NCBI GenBank assembly: GCA_017309115.1
Contig: JAFLEF010000001.1
Coordinates: 120,616 to 184,615 of the forward strand
Direction of reading: 5' to 3'
Length of the DNA stretch: 64,000 nucleotides
Source: Verrucomicrobiota bacterium
Lineage (GTDB): Bacteria > Verrucomicrobiota > Verrucomicrobiia > Limisphaerales > UBA9464
Of the stretch, positions 53,629 through 62,782 are shown piece by piece. The notes beneath the pieces were generated by a model, which did not search any database, had not been told where the DNA came from, and saw nothing but the letters and a program-made list of their open reading frames with translations. How positions within the stretch are numbered: the stretch's first letter is position 1; each line of letters begins with the position of its first letter. Position numbers and translations under genes: made by a program.

Positions 53629-53874
53629 ATGAAGACCACTACGGTGCGCGAGTTGCGCAATCACTATTCCCGGGTTCTGAAGTGGGTCTCCCTGGGCGAA
53701 GAGGTCGAGGTGACGCGACGCGGCAAAGTCGTGGCCCGCGTCGTTCCCGCTTCGACTGCGAAAAAGAGCGCCGTGGACTGGTCCCAGAGTGCGGCCCTAA
53801 CCCGCCAACCCTGGTCCAAGACGCTGACAGCCAAAGAGAGTTCCGCGATCCTGGCCGAGAGCCAGGGCTCTTGA
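53629..53874 (+). CDS. Phd/YefM-type antitoxin
   Basis: An 81-residue protein from ATG 53629. The N-terminal ~45 residues have the Phd/YefM layout: KTTTVRELRNHYSRVLKWVSLGEEVEVTRRGKVVARVVPA, with the 'VRELRxxxxxVLxxVxxGEEVxVTxRGKxVARVVP' pattern. This domain dimerises and binds DNA. The C-terminal half is polar and would wrap the toxin. It is followed after one base by a PIN-domain toxin gene, so the two form a toxin-antitoxin operon that probably represses itself. Confidence 0.9.
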   Translation: MKTTTVRELRNHYSRVLKWVSLGEEVEVTRRGKVVARVVPASTAKKSAVDWSQSAALTRQPWSKTLTAKESSAILAESQGS

Positions 53875-53875
53875 G

Positions 53876-54313
53876 ATGGCCACCACTGTCCCGGATACGA
53901 GCTTCCTGTTCTCGCTGTACGGCAATGATGCCCACACGGAAACGGCCAGAGACTGGGCACTTCGAAATCCGCGAGTTCTCTCGGTCACTGTCCTGGGGCG
54001 CTACGAATTCCAGAATGCCATCCGGTTTGCCGCCTATCGGAAATACATTTCGCAAAGCGATGCCTTGGCTTCTTTGGCGGCTGTGGAAGCGGACTTGAGG
54101 GATGGTCCTCTGGAGCTGGTTTCCTGCGATTTGGCCACACTGGTGGCGGCAGCGGCGCGACTCTCCGAACGGCATACCCTTCGTGGGGGCCATCGCTCCT
54201 TCGACGTACTGCACGTGGCGACGGCCAAACACCTCAAGGCTACCACGTTTCTCTCGTTTGATGCGAACCAACGGAAACTCGCCGCCGCCGTGGGTTTAGC
54301 GGTTGCCCCTTAG
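53876..54313 (+). CDS. vapC: PIN-domain ribonuclease toxin (VapC family)
   Basis: A 145-residue PIN-domain protein starting one base after the antitoxin stop. The four acidic metal-binding residues expected of VapC are present: D7 (VPDTSFLF), E44 (GRYEFQNAI), D110 (RSFDVLHVATA) and D129 (SFDANQRKLA). VapC toxins cleave specific tRNAs or rRNA to stop translation until neutralised by the antitoxin. Here the antitoxin is of the Phd type, a common pairing. The protein appears intact and should be active. Confidence 0.93.
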   Translation: MATTVPDTSFLFSLYGNDAHTETARDWALRNPRVLSVTVLGRYEFQNAIRFAAYRKYISQSDALASLAAVEADLRDGPLELVSCDLATLVAAAARLSERHTLRGGHRSFDVLHVATAKHLKATTFLSFDANQRKLAAAVGLAVAP

Positions 54314-54353
54314 CTCAGGCCCGTTCGGCATCGGAGCTGCTTATCTTGTAGCC

Positions 54354-55049
54354 ATGCAAGCCATCGAGCCCTCACGCCGCCGAGGGCTGACAATTCTGGA
54401 GGTTCTCGTAGTGCTGGCGATCGTTGCAATTCTTGGCGGATTGCTTCTCCCAATTGTTTCTGCCCCCCGCGGCACGTCCAAGCGGATCGCTTGTATGAGG
54501 AACCTAAAAAACGTGGGTTTGGCCATGCGGATCTTTGCCCAGGAACACGGGACGGGCCTCCCGATGAACCTACCGGCCAACCAAGGGGGAACCCGCGAAC
54601 TGACCGGCGATGTTATTCAGCTCTGGCGGCACTATCTCCCCTTCACCAACGAACTGACCAATCCCAAAATACTGTGGTGTCCGTCCGACTCGCAACGGAA
54701 GCCAGCCACGAGGTGGGCTCCAGACGCGGCCGACCGTCGAGCCGTGGTTTTCGCGGGCAATCAGAACCTGAGTTACTTCCTCGGCCTTAACGCCCACGAA
54801 ACCCAACCCCAAACCATCCTAGCCGGTGACCGCAACCTGACCACCAATGGCCTCGCTATTGGTCCCGGTCGCCATGTCGTCTCGGCCAACACTCGGCTCG
54901 GCTTTGCCGAAACCATGCACAAATCCGCCGGAAACATCCTGCTCGCCGACGGCAGCGTGCAACAAGTCACCAGCGGGCGACTCAATGAACAATTCCAGAG
55001 TGGCCTAACCAACTCCGGTCTCACCACCAACGTCTGGCTCGTGCCATAA
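54354..55049 (+). CDS. Type II secretion-like pseudopilin (prepilin N-terminal methylation domain)
   Basis: A 231-residue protein from ATG 54354. The N-terminus carries a prepilin peptidase site RRRG-LTILEVLVV, with cleavage after G11 and the conserved +5 glutamate E16, followed by the hydrophobic helix LVVLAIVAILGGLLLPIV. The C-terminal part has the 'CPSD' segment (ILWCPSDSQ) and LLADGSVQQV (an H-x-x/DGSV-type end), typical of the many DUF1559-like pseudopilins of planctomycetes and verrucomicrobia. No other secretion gene is adjacent, so it is an orphan. It starts 40 bp after the vapC stop but is probably an independent unit. Confidence 0.9.
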   Translation: MQAIEPSRRRGLTILEVLVVLAIVAILGGLLLPIVSAPRGTSKRIACMRNLKNVGLAMRIFAQEHGTGLPMNLPANQGGTRELTGDVIQLWRHYLPFTNELTNPKILWCPSDSQRKPATRWAPDAADRRAVVFAGNQNLSYFLGLNAHETQPQTILAGDRNLTTNGLAIGPGRHVVSANTRLGFAETMHKSAGNILLADGSVQQVTSGRLNEQFQSGLTNSGLTTNVWLVP

Positions 55050-55159
55050 TCGCGACCGAAAGGACGACTCGGCGCCCTGGGCGGGCCGGGGTCGCGTGGA
55101 GTACCGGTTTCCCGATACTCCCATCCCCCGGCCGCCCGTCGCCGACCTCGGACCACACA

Positions 55160-57853
55160 TCAGTCCTGCTCGCGCCGGAACCCGTGCACGGGATGGTGGG
55201 CTCGCCGGGATGCCAGCAGATTCGCGGAGGTGGACTGATAAAACATCACACCCGGTGAATCGCTCGGAACGGTGTAGCTCGGCGGCAAGGCATTGGGCAC
55301 CGGGACCCAGGGACCATTCAACGTCGGCGCCTGCATCAGGGTCCCGGAATAGGTAATCAGGATACTGGCTCCGTCCGCACTCAGGGCGATGGACGTCGCC
55401 GGCGGCGTCGGGGCATTCGGAGTGAACTGCATCAACGCGAGATTGTCGGTGGAATCCCAAACGATGTTGAAAGAACCCGAAGCAAATACCCAGTTCCCGG
55501 AGGTGACGTGGAAATTGTAGTTCGTATTGAACTTCAACAGGGTCCACGAGTGCGGCTGGTTCCAGAACGGATCTCCGCTGTCCGGATCAACTCCTTCTGC
55601 GAAGTTCACGAAGAATTGGGTGCCACGCATCACCATGTTCTGGTTGAACGTCATTCGATTCCACGGAGTCGCTCCCGGATTCGCATTGTCGTTGAGGGCA
55701 TTCAGCGTCCAGAAGTATTCAGAAGTCCCGGTGAAGGTCACCGGTCCGTCGAAGACGAGTTCCCCAGGCATGTCTCCTGACTGAATGATCCCGCTGATCG
55801 AATTGGTCGCACCGTTCGCGCCGATGATCCCAAATCCCTCAATCACGGAATCCAATTGTGCGGTGAGCTGGGAAATCTGACCTCCCGTCAGAACCAGGGA
55901 GGAACCTTCGGTCGGAAGGCTGATGGGTCCGTTAGCCACACCAGCCGGTCCCACGCCAACCGTTGAATCCGCTTCAACGACCAGTTCAGGGAACCGGGTG
56001 ACGCCATCGAGATTGAGACGCCCGCCGCTCACCCGCACCGACCCGGAGAATGTGTTGCTTCCCGTCAGGTCCAAAGAACCGGATCCAATCTTCGTCAGGA
56101 TTCCCTCCAGTTGGATGATGCTCGAAATGCGATTGCTCGGACCACTGGCGGCGAGATAGGCACTCGCCAGTCCGAAGTCGAGGACACTGACATCCACGGT
56201 GCCGGAGTTCAGAATCGCTCCACTAAACCTTCCGGTCTCCAACGAACCCACCTGGAGCGTGGTGGTGCCCCCACCCGAGCTCACCGATTCACCGTTCACC
56301 ATCAAGGCCGCCGCCGAGAGAGTGGCTCCCGCTGGGACCACTTGCGCGGTATCAACGGAGTAGCGGGTCTTGGACGTACTCTGGTTAATGGGGAGATGGC
56401 GGGAGGACGTGAGCTCCGCCAAGGCAAACCCGTTGGTCTCGTCGTATCGCAGGAAGGCCAACGAACCATTGGTATCGTTGTTCTGGACCAGCAACGCGGG
56501 CGAGACCATCCCCAGCGACTGCTGCGGCAGATTCCCGTTCGTTCCCGGAACCATCGCTCGTTCGGTGGCGCCCAGCCCCGACCATCCCAGTCCCGGTGCC
56601 AACACCAATGCGGCCGGATGCGTGATGATCAGATTGCCATTGGTGCCGTCGGTATATCCCCCGAGAACCACCGTGAGCGAAGGATTGGCACCCCGGGCAA
56701 AGGCCAGCTGAGCCGAACCATTCGACATAAAGAGGGTCTTCGAACCGCCGGGCGCGATCTGAAGGGTAATGTCCGCCGGAACGGAATCATCAGGTTCCAA
56801 GCTAATCGTCGCGTCCCCAGTAATCACCAATCCGGCCGTACCAAAAGGGGTTCCCTCGGTCACCGTGCTGCCCAGTACACCATCACTTACCGCGGTTCCA
56901 CCGGACGTTGAGTTGCTCGCTATCAGGCGCAGTGTGCCCTCGCCTGATTTGGTGAAGCCGCCAGGCCCGTTGACCGGTGCCAACACCTCCAGAACTCCTC
57001 CGCTCAAATCAATCGATTGGGAGCCGGACAAGGTCCACGGCTGGGGGGCATAATCAGGATGACTCGGCAACGCGTTCGTCGAAATCGTCCAAGCGTCGCC
57101 AGTCCAGAGTACCGCCAACACCCCGGCGTCTACTCCCAGTTCGGGCGTGACGATCTGGGAATACGAAAGGGAACTGTCCAAGTCCTGGATGGTCCAATCC
57201 GCGGGAACCGGCACCATACTGATGGTTTGCGGATTGCTCGCCGGAACATTGGGGACATCCAAAAACGAAGCGGGATAGGGATTGTTGATGGTAATCGTTT
57301 GAGCAGCCGGGTCAGCGGCCAACAGGGTCAAGCCGTGTCCGCCGGCATTGGCGTAGTTGGTCGTTTGGTTGGCTGGGCTCGGGTAGAACCAGCCGACACT
57401 GAAATTCACGATGGTTTGGTTGATGTTGTTCGTGGAGAGCCACTCAATGCTGGGGTTGGGCGTCGAGTTTCGGGTGAACTGCTGGGAACTGATTCCCCGG
57501 GCGTTGAAGTAGGTAATGATTCCGTTGCCGTAGCCATCCCAGTCCGTGCCGCCGGCAGTCGTGGTCCCCATCAGGCTCGAGATGACGAGTTCCAAATTGG
57601 TGGCCTCAGTGAGATTCGTGGACCCCAACTGGGTGAATCCATTTCGCACCAGCCAGAGGAGAGACATCGTGGTGGACGTCGGAACGCAATACGACTCACC
57701 GTCGCCCGGCAAATACTGTCCGTAAGGACCGAAATCGACCTGCACCAGTGACGGTGTATCGGTCACTCTGTCGGTCCATTGGCCTCGAACCGACCAGGGA
57801 AGGACTCCCAAGATCAGCAGCCAGACTCCCCAGCACCCCAAGTATTTTTTCAT
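55160..57853 (-). CDS. C39-like cysteine peptidase domain fused to autotransporter-type beta-strand repeats
   Basis: An 897-residue exported protein (signal: WGVWLLILGVLPWSVRG). Residues 35-225 look like a papain-fold C39 domain: C56 in ESYCVPTSTTMSLLWLV, H173 in GGHGLTLLAADP and N190 in TITINNPYP, the expected Cys-His-Asn/Asp order and spacing. Residues 270-800 are autotransporter-associated beta-strand repeats (GGFTKSGEGTLRLIASNSTSGGTAVSDG, LTKIGSGSLDLTGSNTFSGSVRVSGGRLNLDG), which form a beta-helix stalk. The C-terminus (GTLMQAPTLNGPWVPVPNA... MFYQS) is the genome's usual tail. No translocator barrel is present. This suggests a surface-displayed protease or autoprocessing protein; activity is inferred from residue placement only. 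Confidence 0.77.
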   Translation of the reverse strand: MKKYLGCWGVWLLILGVLPWSVRGQWTDRVTDTPSLVQVDFGPYGQYLPGDGESYCVPTSTTMSLLWLVRNGFTQLGSTNLTEATNLELVISSLMGTTTAGGTDWDGYGNGIITYFNARGISSQQFTRNSTPNPSIEWLSTNNINQTIVNFSVGWFYPSPANQTTNYANAGGHGLTLLAADPAAQTITINNPYPASFLDVPNVPASNPQTISMVPVPADWTIQDLDSSLSYSQIVTPELGVDAGVLAVLWTGDAWTISTNALPSHPDYAPQPWTLSGSQSIDLSGGVLEVLAPVNGPGGFTKSGEGTLRLIASNSTSGGTAVSDGVLGSTVTEGTPFGTAGLVITGDATISLEPDDSVPADITLQIAPGGSKTLFMSNGSAQLAFARGANPSLTVVLGGYTDGTNGNLIITHPAALVLAPGLGWSGLGATERAMVPGTNGNLPQQSLGMVSPALLVQNNDTNGSLAFLRYDETNGFALAELTSSRHLPINQSTSKTRYSVDTAQVVPAGATLSAAALMVNGESVSSGGGTTTLQVGSLETGRFSGAILNSGTVDVSVLDFGLASAYLAASGPSNRISSIIQLEGILTKIGSGSLDLTGSNTFSGSVRVSGGRLNLDGVTRFPELVVEADSTVGVGPAGVANGPISLPTEGSSLVLTGGQISQLTAQLDSVIEGFGIIGANGATNSISGIIQSGDMPGELVFDGPVTFTGTSEYFWTLNALNDNANPGATPWNRMTFNQNMVMRGTQFFVNFAEGVDPDSGDPFWNQPHSWTLLKFNTNYNFHVTSGNWVFASGSFNIVWDSTDNLALMQFTPNAPTPPATSIALSADGASILITYSGTLMQAPTLNGPWVPVPNALPPSYTVPSDSPGVMFYQSTSANLLASRRAHHPVHGFRREQD

Positions 57854-57900
57854 AATGTTTCGATTGATTGATGTGTTCCAAATTTACGAATCCCCCGGCT

Positions 57901-58326
57901 TTACTTCTCGCTGGAAGCATTGCCTTGAGAAAATGCGACTGAAGTCGATGACCGCTCCCGGCACTTGCTCTCCCGCGGAGGAAGGAAATCCGCGAGTGCC
58001 TCAAGGACTCCCTGCAGATCGTCCTTCAGGACGTATCCCATGGCTCCCGCAGCCTCGGCCGCTTCTCGGAAGCGTGAACTGTTGTGCTGGGAAACCATCA
58101 ACACCCGGCACGAGGCATGGCGCTGTCGCAAGGCGCGCATCGCGGTGATGCCATCCATGGGACTCATTTCGATGTCCATGATGACCAGATCCGCCCCGTG
58201 AGCCTCATAAAGTGCCAAGGCCTCCAGACCACATTGGGCCTCCAGAAATTCCCAACCAGGGGTTTCCAGGAGCGACTTGAGCAACACGCGAATGCGAGGA
58301 TCGTCGTCGGCGATGAGGCACTTCAT
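57901..58326 (-). CDS. Stand-alone response-regulator receiver domain protein
   Basis: A 141-residue single-domain receiver from ATG 58326. The acidic pocket is ADDDP (D7-D9), the phosphorylation site D51 in VIMDIEMSPMDG, the switch residue in MVSQHNSS and the conserved lysine in YVLKDD. There is no output domain: the last ~20 residues (CRERSSTSVAFSQGNASSEK) are a short tail. It could shuttle phosphoryl groups or bind a partner. No histidine kinase is adjacent on the same strand; the nearest is at 59669. Confidence 0.9.
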   Translation of the reverse strand: MKCLIADDDPRIRVLLKSLLETPGWEFLEAQCGLEALALYEAHGADLVIMDIEMSPMDGITAMRALRQRHASCRVLMVSQHNSSRFREAAEAAGAMGYVLKDDLQGVLEALADFLPPRESKCRERSSTSVAFSQGNASSEK

Positions 58327-58393
58327 GAACGGCAATGGCTGACTTCGATTGACCCAGCTGTGGATGACCCACGTTTCGCAGTTGCGGCGACCT

Positions 58394-58882
58394 TCATTCT
58401 CCGGACGAGGCCGAGCAGTCCTGTTTAAAGTAACGATGCCGACTCAATTTCAGCATGGTGATCGGTGACGCCATCAGCAGCGCTCCGAACAGAAGGGAGA
58501 GCAGAAACACGTCGAGCGAAAGCACACCATCCGCGCGCGCCCCGAGATAGGCCCAAGCTCCCACCGGAAAAAAGATCAGCACCGCTGTGCCTAGTCCGGG
58601 CGAGAATCGACCTCGCGTCACAATCCAAGGAAGGACATGAAAGAAGGCGCCGTTGATCAGCATCAGCGCGGGCAGGCTCAGCGCGAACGCCGGACACCTC
58701 CAGCCCACTTGGGAACAGGCGATTCCCAAAACGACCACCACGCCATTGACGATTGCAAAGAGCGCCCAACTCACCGGCAGTTTCAGGACGGAATTCGCCC
58801 AGGTCCGCCAGTCGAACACAAACTCCTCCACCACATGAAGGGCATAGGCGAGGGTCGCAATCCACAGGATGTAGTCGTGCAT
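58394..58882 (-). CDS. HXXEE-domain membrane protein
   Basis: A 162-residue membrane protein with four to five hydrophobic segments (LWIATLAYALHVVEEFV, WALFAIVNGVVVVLGIACS, LPALMLINGAFFHVLPWIV, GTAVLIFFPVGAWAYLG, DVFLLSLLFGALLMAS). The motif HVVEEF fits the HXXEE family, and the later NGAFFH provides a further His. Family members are small integral membrane proteins of unknown function with a possible metal or catalytic site built from these residues. It is preceded by the cupin gene (43 bp) on the same strand and may be cotranscribed. Confidence 0.82.
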   Translation of the reverse strand: MHDYILWIATLAYALHVVEEFVFDWRTWANSVLKLPVSWALFAIVNGVVVVLGIACSQVGWRCPAFALSLPALMLINGAFFHVLPWIVTRGRFSPGLGTAVLIFFPVGAWAYLGARADGVLSLDVFLLSLLFGALLMASPITMLKLSRHRYFKQDCSASSGE

Positions 58883-58924
58883 CGGGAGAAAACTGGGAAC
58901 CGGCGGGATCAGGGGCGACGGAGT

Positions 58925-59371
58925 CTAGTGGCTCGCCTGGGCCAGGATCTCGATGCCAAAGGACGGGGCGATGGCGATCATGTGGGCGATGTCCTCCCGA
59001 CCGAACTTCAATGGTTGCGCGTTCCTATCCGGCAGCGCTTTTCCCGCCGCGGCAAAGAACATCTCGACCCCCGCGGGGAAAGCGGTCTCCAACAGCATGG
59101 CCTCCCCCGTTCCCGTGTTGCGGAAATAGTGGGGAATTCCTCGAGGTGCGAAAATGAAGCCGCCCTTCTTCAGGACGGTGACCGTGTCCCCGACGTAAAA
59201 GGTCACTTCTCCCTCGAGAACGAGGAACGTCTCATCCTCCCGATGATGCAAGTGCCGGGGCGGCCCGCCCCCAGGAGGCAACAACGCTTCCATTACCGTG
59301 TACTGCTGTTGGGTGTCGGCTCCTCCGAGAAGGATGGCGACCCGATCACCAGCGACTGAGATGACGTTCAT
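58925..59371 (-). CDS. Cupin-domain protein
   Basis: A 148-residue protein with one cupin barrel. Motif 1 is GGGPPRHLHHREDETFLVLEGEVTFYVGD, with the His/Glu metal ligands; motif 2 is FIFAPRGIPHYFRNTG. The rest (residues 100-148) is helical. Cupins of this size bind a metal and often act as small-molecule dioxygenases, isomerases or ligand sensors; no specific reaction can be assigned. A Shine-Dalgarno-like AGGA lies a few bases before ATG 59371. The gene is divergent from the sensor kinase across 297 bp. Confidence 0.9.
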   Translation of the reverse strand: MNVISVAGDRVAILLGGADTQQQYTVMEALLPPGGGPPRHLHHREDETFLVLEGEVTFYVGDTVTVLKKGGFIFAPRGIPHYFRNTGTGEAMLLETAFPAGVEMFFAAAGKALPDRNAQPLKFGREDIAHMIAIAPSFGIEILAQASH

Positions 59372-59668
59372 GAGTTCCTGTTCCTATTTGACGGGACTCA
59401 CCGTGCACCGATCCGGCGGTCGTGAACATCCGTGGAGTCCGGTGATTTTCGCTACGTGACTCTTCGGAATCGGCCTCCGTGGGTTGTGGGAAGAGGCACT
59501 CCGTGGAACCACGTACCAATCCCGCGGGCGACAACGGTAGTTCAGACGCCGACGCGCGTTCCCTGGCCGTCGCATTCGTGCCCGCAACTGAACCGAAACG
59601 GCATCGCATTCTGCTTTCACGCCCGCACTTCAATCGGTATCTAAATCACCTGCAAACGCAGACCTCTA
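59372..59668. other. Gene-free divergent intergenic region
   Basis: These 297 bases separate the cupin gene (leftward) from the propeller sensor kinase (rightward). No further gene, terminator hairpin, riboswitch or repeat was recognised. It should hold promoters for both genes, but I could not fix -35/-10 boxes with any confidence. Confidence 0.5.
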
Positions 59669-62600
59669 ATGGAACCCGGGAAAGCAGTTGGAGCCCTGAT
59701 GATCGCGTTCTTCGCTGCGTTCTGTGGTGCAGTTGCCGCCGATTCCAAGGAACTCAAGGAAGGACAGGGCTACCCGGCGCCGAAGGTCGGTTACTCGGTG
59801 GAGCATTGGACGGTGGAGGAAGGCCTACCCGGCCGGATTATTACCTCCCTGGCGCAGACACTTGATGGAGCCCTTTGGTGCGGAAGTCCCGACGGGCTGG
59901 CCCGCTTTGACGGCACTCGCTTTACCCGCATCGACCCTGAGCAGGCACCAGCCCTGCGAGGAGTCCGTATCCTCGAACTGCGCTGCGATTCCCACGGCCG
60001 TCTTTGGATCGGTGGCATTGACGGAGAACTGATCGTGCGTGAAGAGGGTCAGTTTCGTCGCCTTACCGATCAGGACGGCCTGCCTCCCAATCAAGCGGGA
60101 AAATTCGGCGAATCATTGGCAGGAGACTTCTGGGTCCAGGGTCGAACCAACCATCAGTTTTATCGGTACGAGGACCAACGATTTCATCCGGTCCACTATC
60201 CTGGCGCTCCCAGCTTGACGATCGATCGGTTCCTCGCCGACGCCAGCGATGTGCTCTGGGGAGTGCATGAACAGGATCGAACCATGATCCGTTTCGAGGG
60301 CGCAGAGGCGAAGGCCCATGCACTGTCGGCACCCGAAGGCCAATCGAAGGTTCCCGCTGGACGTCTCTTCCGCCTCCGCGACGGACGCTGGGCGGTCAAC
60401 TCGACCTCGGGGATCTATGCGCTCGACGGACCTCGGTGGAGTCTGGTCCACGCCTTCACGACCACCCTGCCGAGCTTTGACGTAAATCCAGTGTTGGATG
60501 GTGTCGAGGACGGGTCCGGCAATTTTTGGGTGAGTGTTTTCAATCTGGGCTTGGTGGTGAGCGGTCCGGATCAGCCGACCACCCGAGTCCTGCTGCCGGA
60601 CCTCAGCGCGAAACCGTTCATTCGAGCCTTGATCGCAGGTGTCGAAGGCAACATCTGGGTCGCGGGCAACGACGGGCTGTACCGGCTGCGACGTCTTCCC
60701 TTTCGTTCGCAACCGCGGGATCAGACATCACCTCAACAGGCGGTGGAGGGAATTTTCGAAGGCGGCGACGGGGCGGTCTGGATCCTCCGCCGGGATGGTT
60801 GGACGCGATCCACTCCGCAAGGTTGGCAATCCACGGACAACCCCGATCCTCAGGCGTATCTTTGGGCGGGATGTCGCTCGCACGACAACTCGGTCATTCT
60901 CGCGTTTACGGAACACGGCAACAGTGATCGAGCCTATGCGGACAGGGTCTATCCGGACGGCCGAGTTCAACGACTGGGGACTTTGGAGGGCATTGTTCGG
61001 GTCGTCTATGAATCCAAATCTGGCGATGTCTGGGCAGGTACTGAGGCCGGTCTGTGGCATTGGACCGGCGAACGCTTCCGCCGGGTCGAACTACCGCAAC
61101 GTCCCGGAAATCTCCCGGTCCGGGGTCTGGCGGAAGACCGCCAAGGCCGGCTGGTCGCTTCAGTTTTTGGCGACGGACTTTGGCGGCGCGAAGACGACGG
61201 CCACTGGCGACGTTTAACGGGACCGGGAGACACCGCCAGCGGCGAGATCTGGGGTCTCGACATCGACTCACAGGACACCATTTGGGCGGCCACCGCCTCC
61301 GGACTGGCTCGATGGAAACAGGACTCGTGGCGGTTTTTCGGTACGAGGCACGGCGACTTTCCCCGACTGGCGCGCAGTGTGGTCGTCGATCACGAGGGTG
61401 GACTCTGGATCGCTTCCCAGTTCGGAGTGGTCCGGGTTGATCGGGAGACCCTGGAGGCCGCGTGGCCCGAGCCGGCTACCCTGGGAAGTGATTGGTTTGA
61501 CCGAAGTGACGGTTTGCCGTCGGTATCCTGTTCAGACGAGCAGGGAACCCTTCACCTCGCCGCCGACGGACGCATCTGGGTGGGGACGCTTCATGGCGCC
61601 GCCGTGGTCGATCCCCGCGAATGGCAGGCCTCCCGGCGACTGTCCCGAGCCCCTTCCGTCGCCATTACGGAAGTGGTCGTCGATGGTCAATCCACTCGCC
61701 TGTCCGTTTCCCGGACGGGTTTGTCCCAAGCCTTGGAAACCGTCGTTCCCGCCGGGGCGAATTGGGTGGAGTTTCATTATGAGGTCGTGGATCTCACGCC
61801 CAACCCGCGAACGCGACTGCGCTATCGCCTCGAAGGAATTGACACCGAGTGGAGAGACGTCGGCGAGGAACGACGCGCCACCTACCATCAACTCCCCCCC
61901 TCGAAATACTCGTTCCACGTCATGGCCGCCAACAAGTACGGGCAATGGACGAATCCAGGGGCACGCGTCCCGATCCTCGTGGAACCCCGCTTTTGGCAGA
62001 CCTCCTGGTTCCAAGCCGGAGCCGGTCTGGCAGTGCTCGGCGCCGTCTGGACGACCCGACTCATCACCTTGCGCCAAGGCCAGCGGGAACGGTTGCGCCG
62101 CGAGGAATTCTCCCGGGGACTCATCCAATCCCAAGAGATCGAACGGAAACGCATCGCCCGGGAACTCCACGACAGTCTCGGACAAGACCTCATCCTAATT
62201 CGCAACGCCGCCAAACTCACCCTGCGCAAATTCGATCCGTCACCCCAGGTCGGCGAACACCTTAACCAAGTCGCGGAACTGGCGTCCCACGCCTTGGACA
62301 ACGCCCGGGCTATCACGAGCAATCTGCGGCCACCCGAGCTGGACCGACTGGGCCTGACCGCAGCCCTGGAGGTCATGGTGGAGAAACACTCGCTCCATTC
62401 CGAAATCAAGCTGACGGCCACCCTCGAGAATCTGGATGGCCGATGGTCCGCCGACCAGGAGATCCACGTCTATCGCCTCATCCAGGAAAGCCTCAACAAC
62501 GCCTTGAAACACGCCCATCCCCGCCACATCCACTTGTCGGCCGCGGTGCATGGCTCGGAAGCGAACATCGCCGTGCAAGATGACGGCCGTGGCTTCGATC

Positions 62601-62782
62601 CGGCACAACTCACCCCACATCGAACGGGAATTGGACTGACGGGGCTGAGTGAACGGGTTCGGATTCTGGGTGGCGTAATGGAGTTGAGTTCAGCGCCGGG
62701 CAAAGGGACGCTGTTCCGGTGCCGAATTCCGATTTCTGATTATGGCCAAGACCGAGGCGATTCAAATCCTAGTCGTGGATGA
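59669..62782 (+). CDS. Two-component sensor kinase with periplasmic propeller (HisKA_3 type)
   Basis: A 1037-residue sensor kinase. After a signal-like N-terminus (LMIAFFAAFCGAVAA) comes a large periplasmic two-component regulator propeller (about 35-680; blades such as LDGALWCGSPDGLARFDGTRF, GNIWVAGNDGLYRLR, GDVWAGTEAGLWHWTGERF, DTIWAATASGLARWK). A Y_Y_Y domain follows (690-770, YRLEGIDTEWRDVG), then one transmembrane helix near 775-795. The cytoplasmic part has a HisKA_3 dimerisation segment with the phospho-accepting His near 834 (RKRIARELHDSLGQD) and an HATPase domain (IHVYRLIQESLNNALKHA, QDDGRGFDP). It should phosphorylate the NarL-type regulator whose start lies inside its 3' end. Propellers of this class sense polysaccharides in Bacteroidetes HTCS; the ligand here is unknown. 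No receiver or AraC domain is fused. Confidence 0.94.
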   Translation: MEPGKAVGALMIAFFAAFCGAVAADSKELKEGQGYPAPKVGYSVEHWTVEEGLPGRIITSLAQTLDGALWCGSPDGLARFDGTRFTRIDPEQAPALRGVRILELRCDSHGRLWIGGIDGELIVREEGQFRRLTDQDGLPPNQAGKFGESLAGDFWVQGRTNHQFYRYEDQRFHPVHYPGAPSLTIDRFLADASDVLWGVHEQDRTMIRFEGAEAKAHALSAPEGQSKVPAGRLFRLRDGRWAVNSTSGIYALDGPRWSLVHAFTTTLPSFDVNPVLDGVEDGSGNFWVSVFNLGLVVSGPDQPTTRVLLPDLSAKPFIRALIAGVEGNIWVAGNDGLYRLRRLPFRSQPRDQTSPQQAVEGIFEGGDGAVWILRRDGWTRSTPQGWQSTDNPDPQAYLWAGCRSHDNSVILAFTEHGNSDRAYADRVYPDGRVQRLGTLEGIVRVVYESKSGDVWAGTEAGLWHWTGERFRRVELPQRPGNLPVRGLAEDRQGRLVASVFGDGLWRREDDGHWRRLTGPGDTASGEIWGLDIDSQDTIWAATASGLARWKQDSWRFFGTRHGDFPRLARSVVVDHEGGLWIASQFGVVRVDRETLEAAWPEPATLGSDWFDRSDGLPSVSCSDEQGTLHLAADGRIWVGTLHGAAVVDPREWQASRRLSRAPSVAITEVVVDGQSTRLSVSRTGLSQALETVVPAGANWVEFHYEVVDLTPNPRTRLRYRLEGIDTEWRDVGEERRATYHQLPPSKYSFHVMAANKYGQWTNPGARVPILVEPRFWQTSWFQAGAGLAVLGAVWTTRLITLRQGQRERLRREEFSRGLIQSQEIERKRIARELHDSLGQDLILIRNAAKLTLRKFDPSPQVGEHLNQVAELASHALDNARAITSNLRPPELDRLGLTAALEVMVEKHSLHSEIKLTATLENLDGRWSADQEIHVYRLIQESLNNALKHAHPRHIHLSAAVHGSEANIAVQDDGRGFDPAQLTPHRTGIGLTGLSERVRILGGVMELSSAPGKGTLFRCRIPISDYGQDRGDSNPSRG

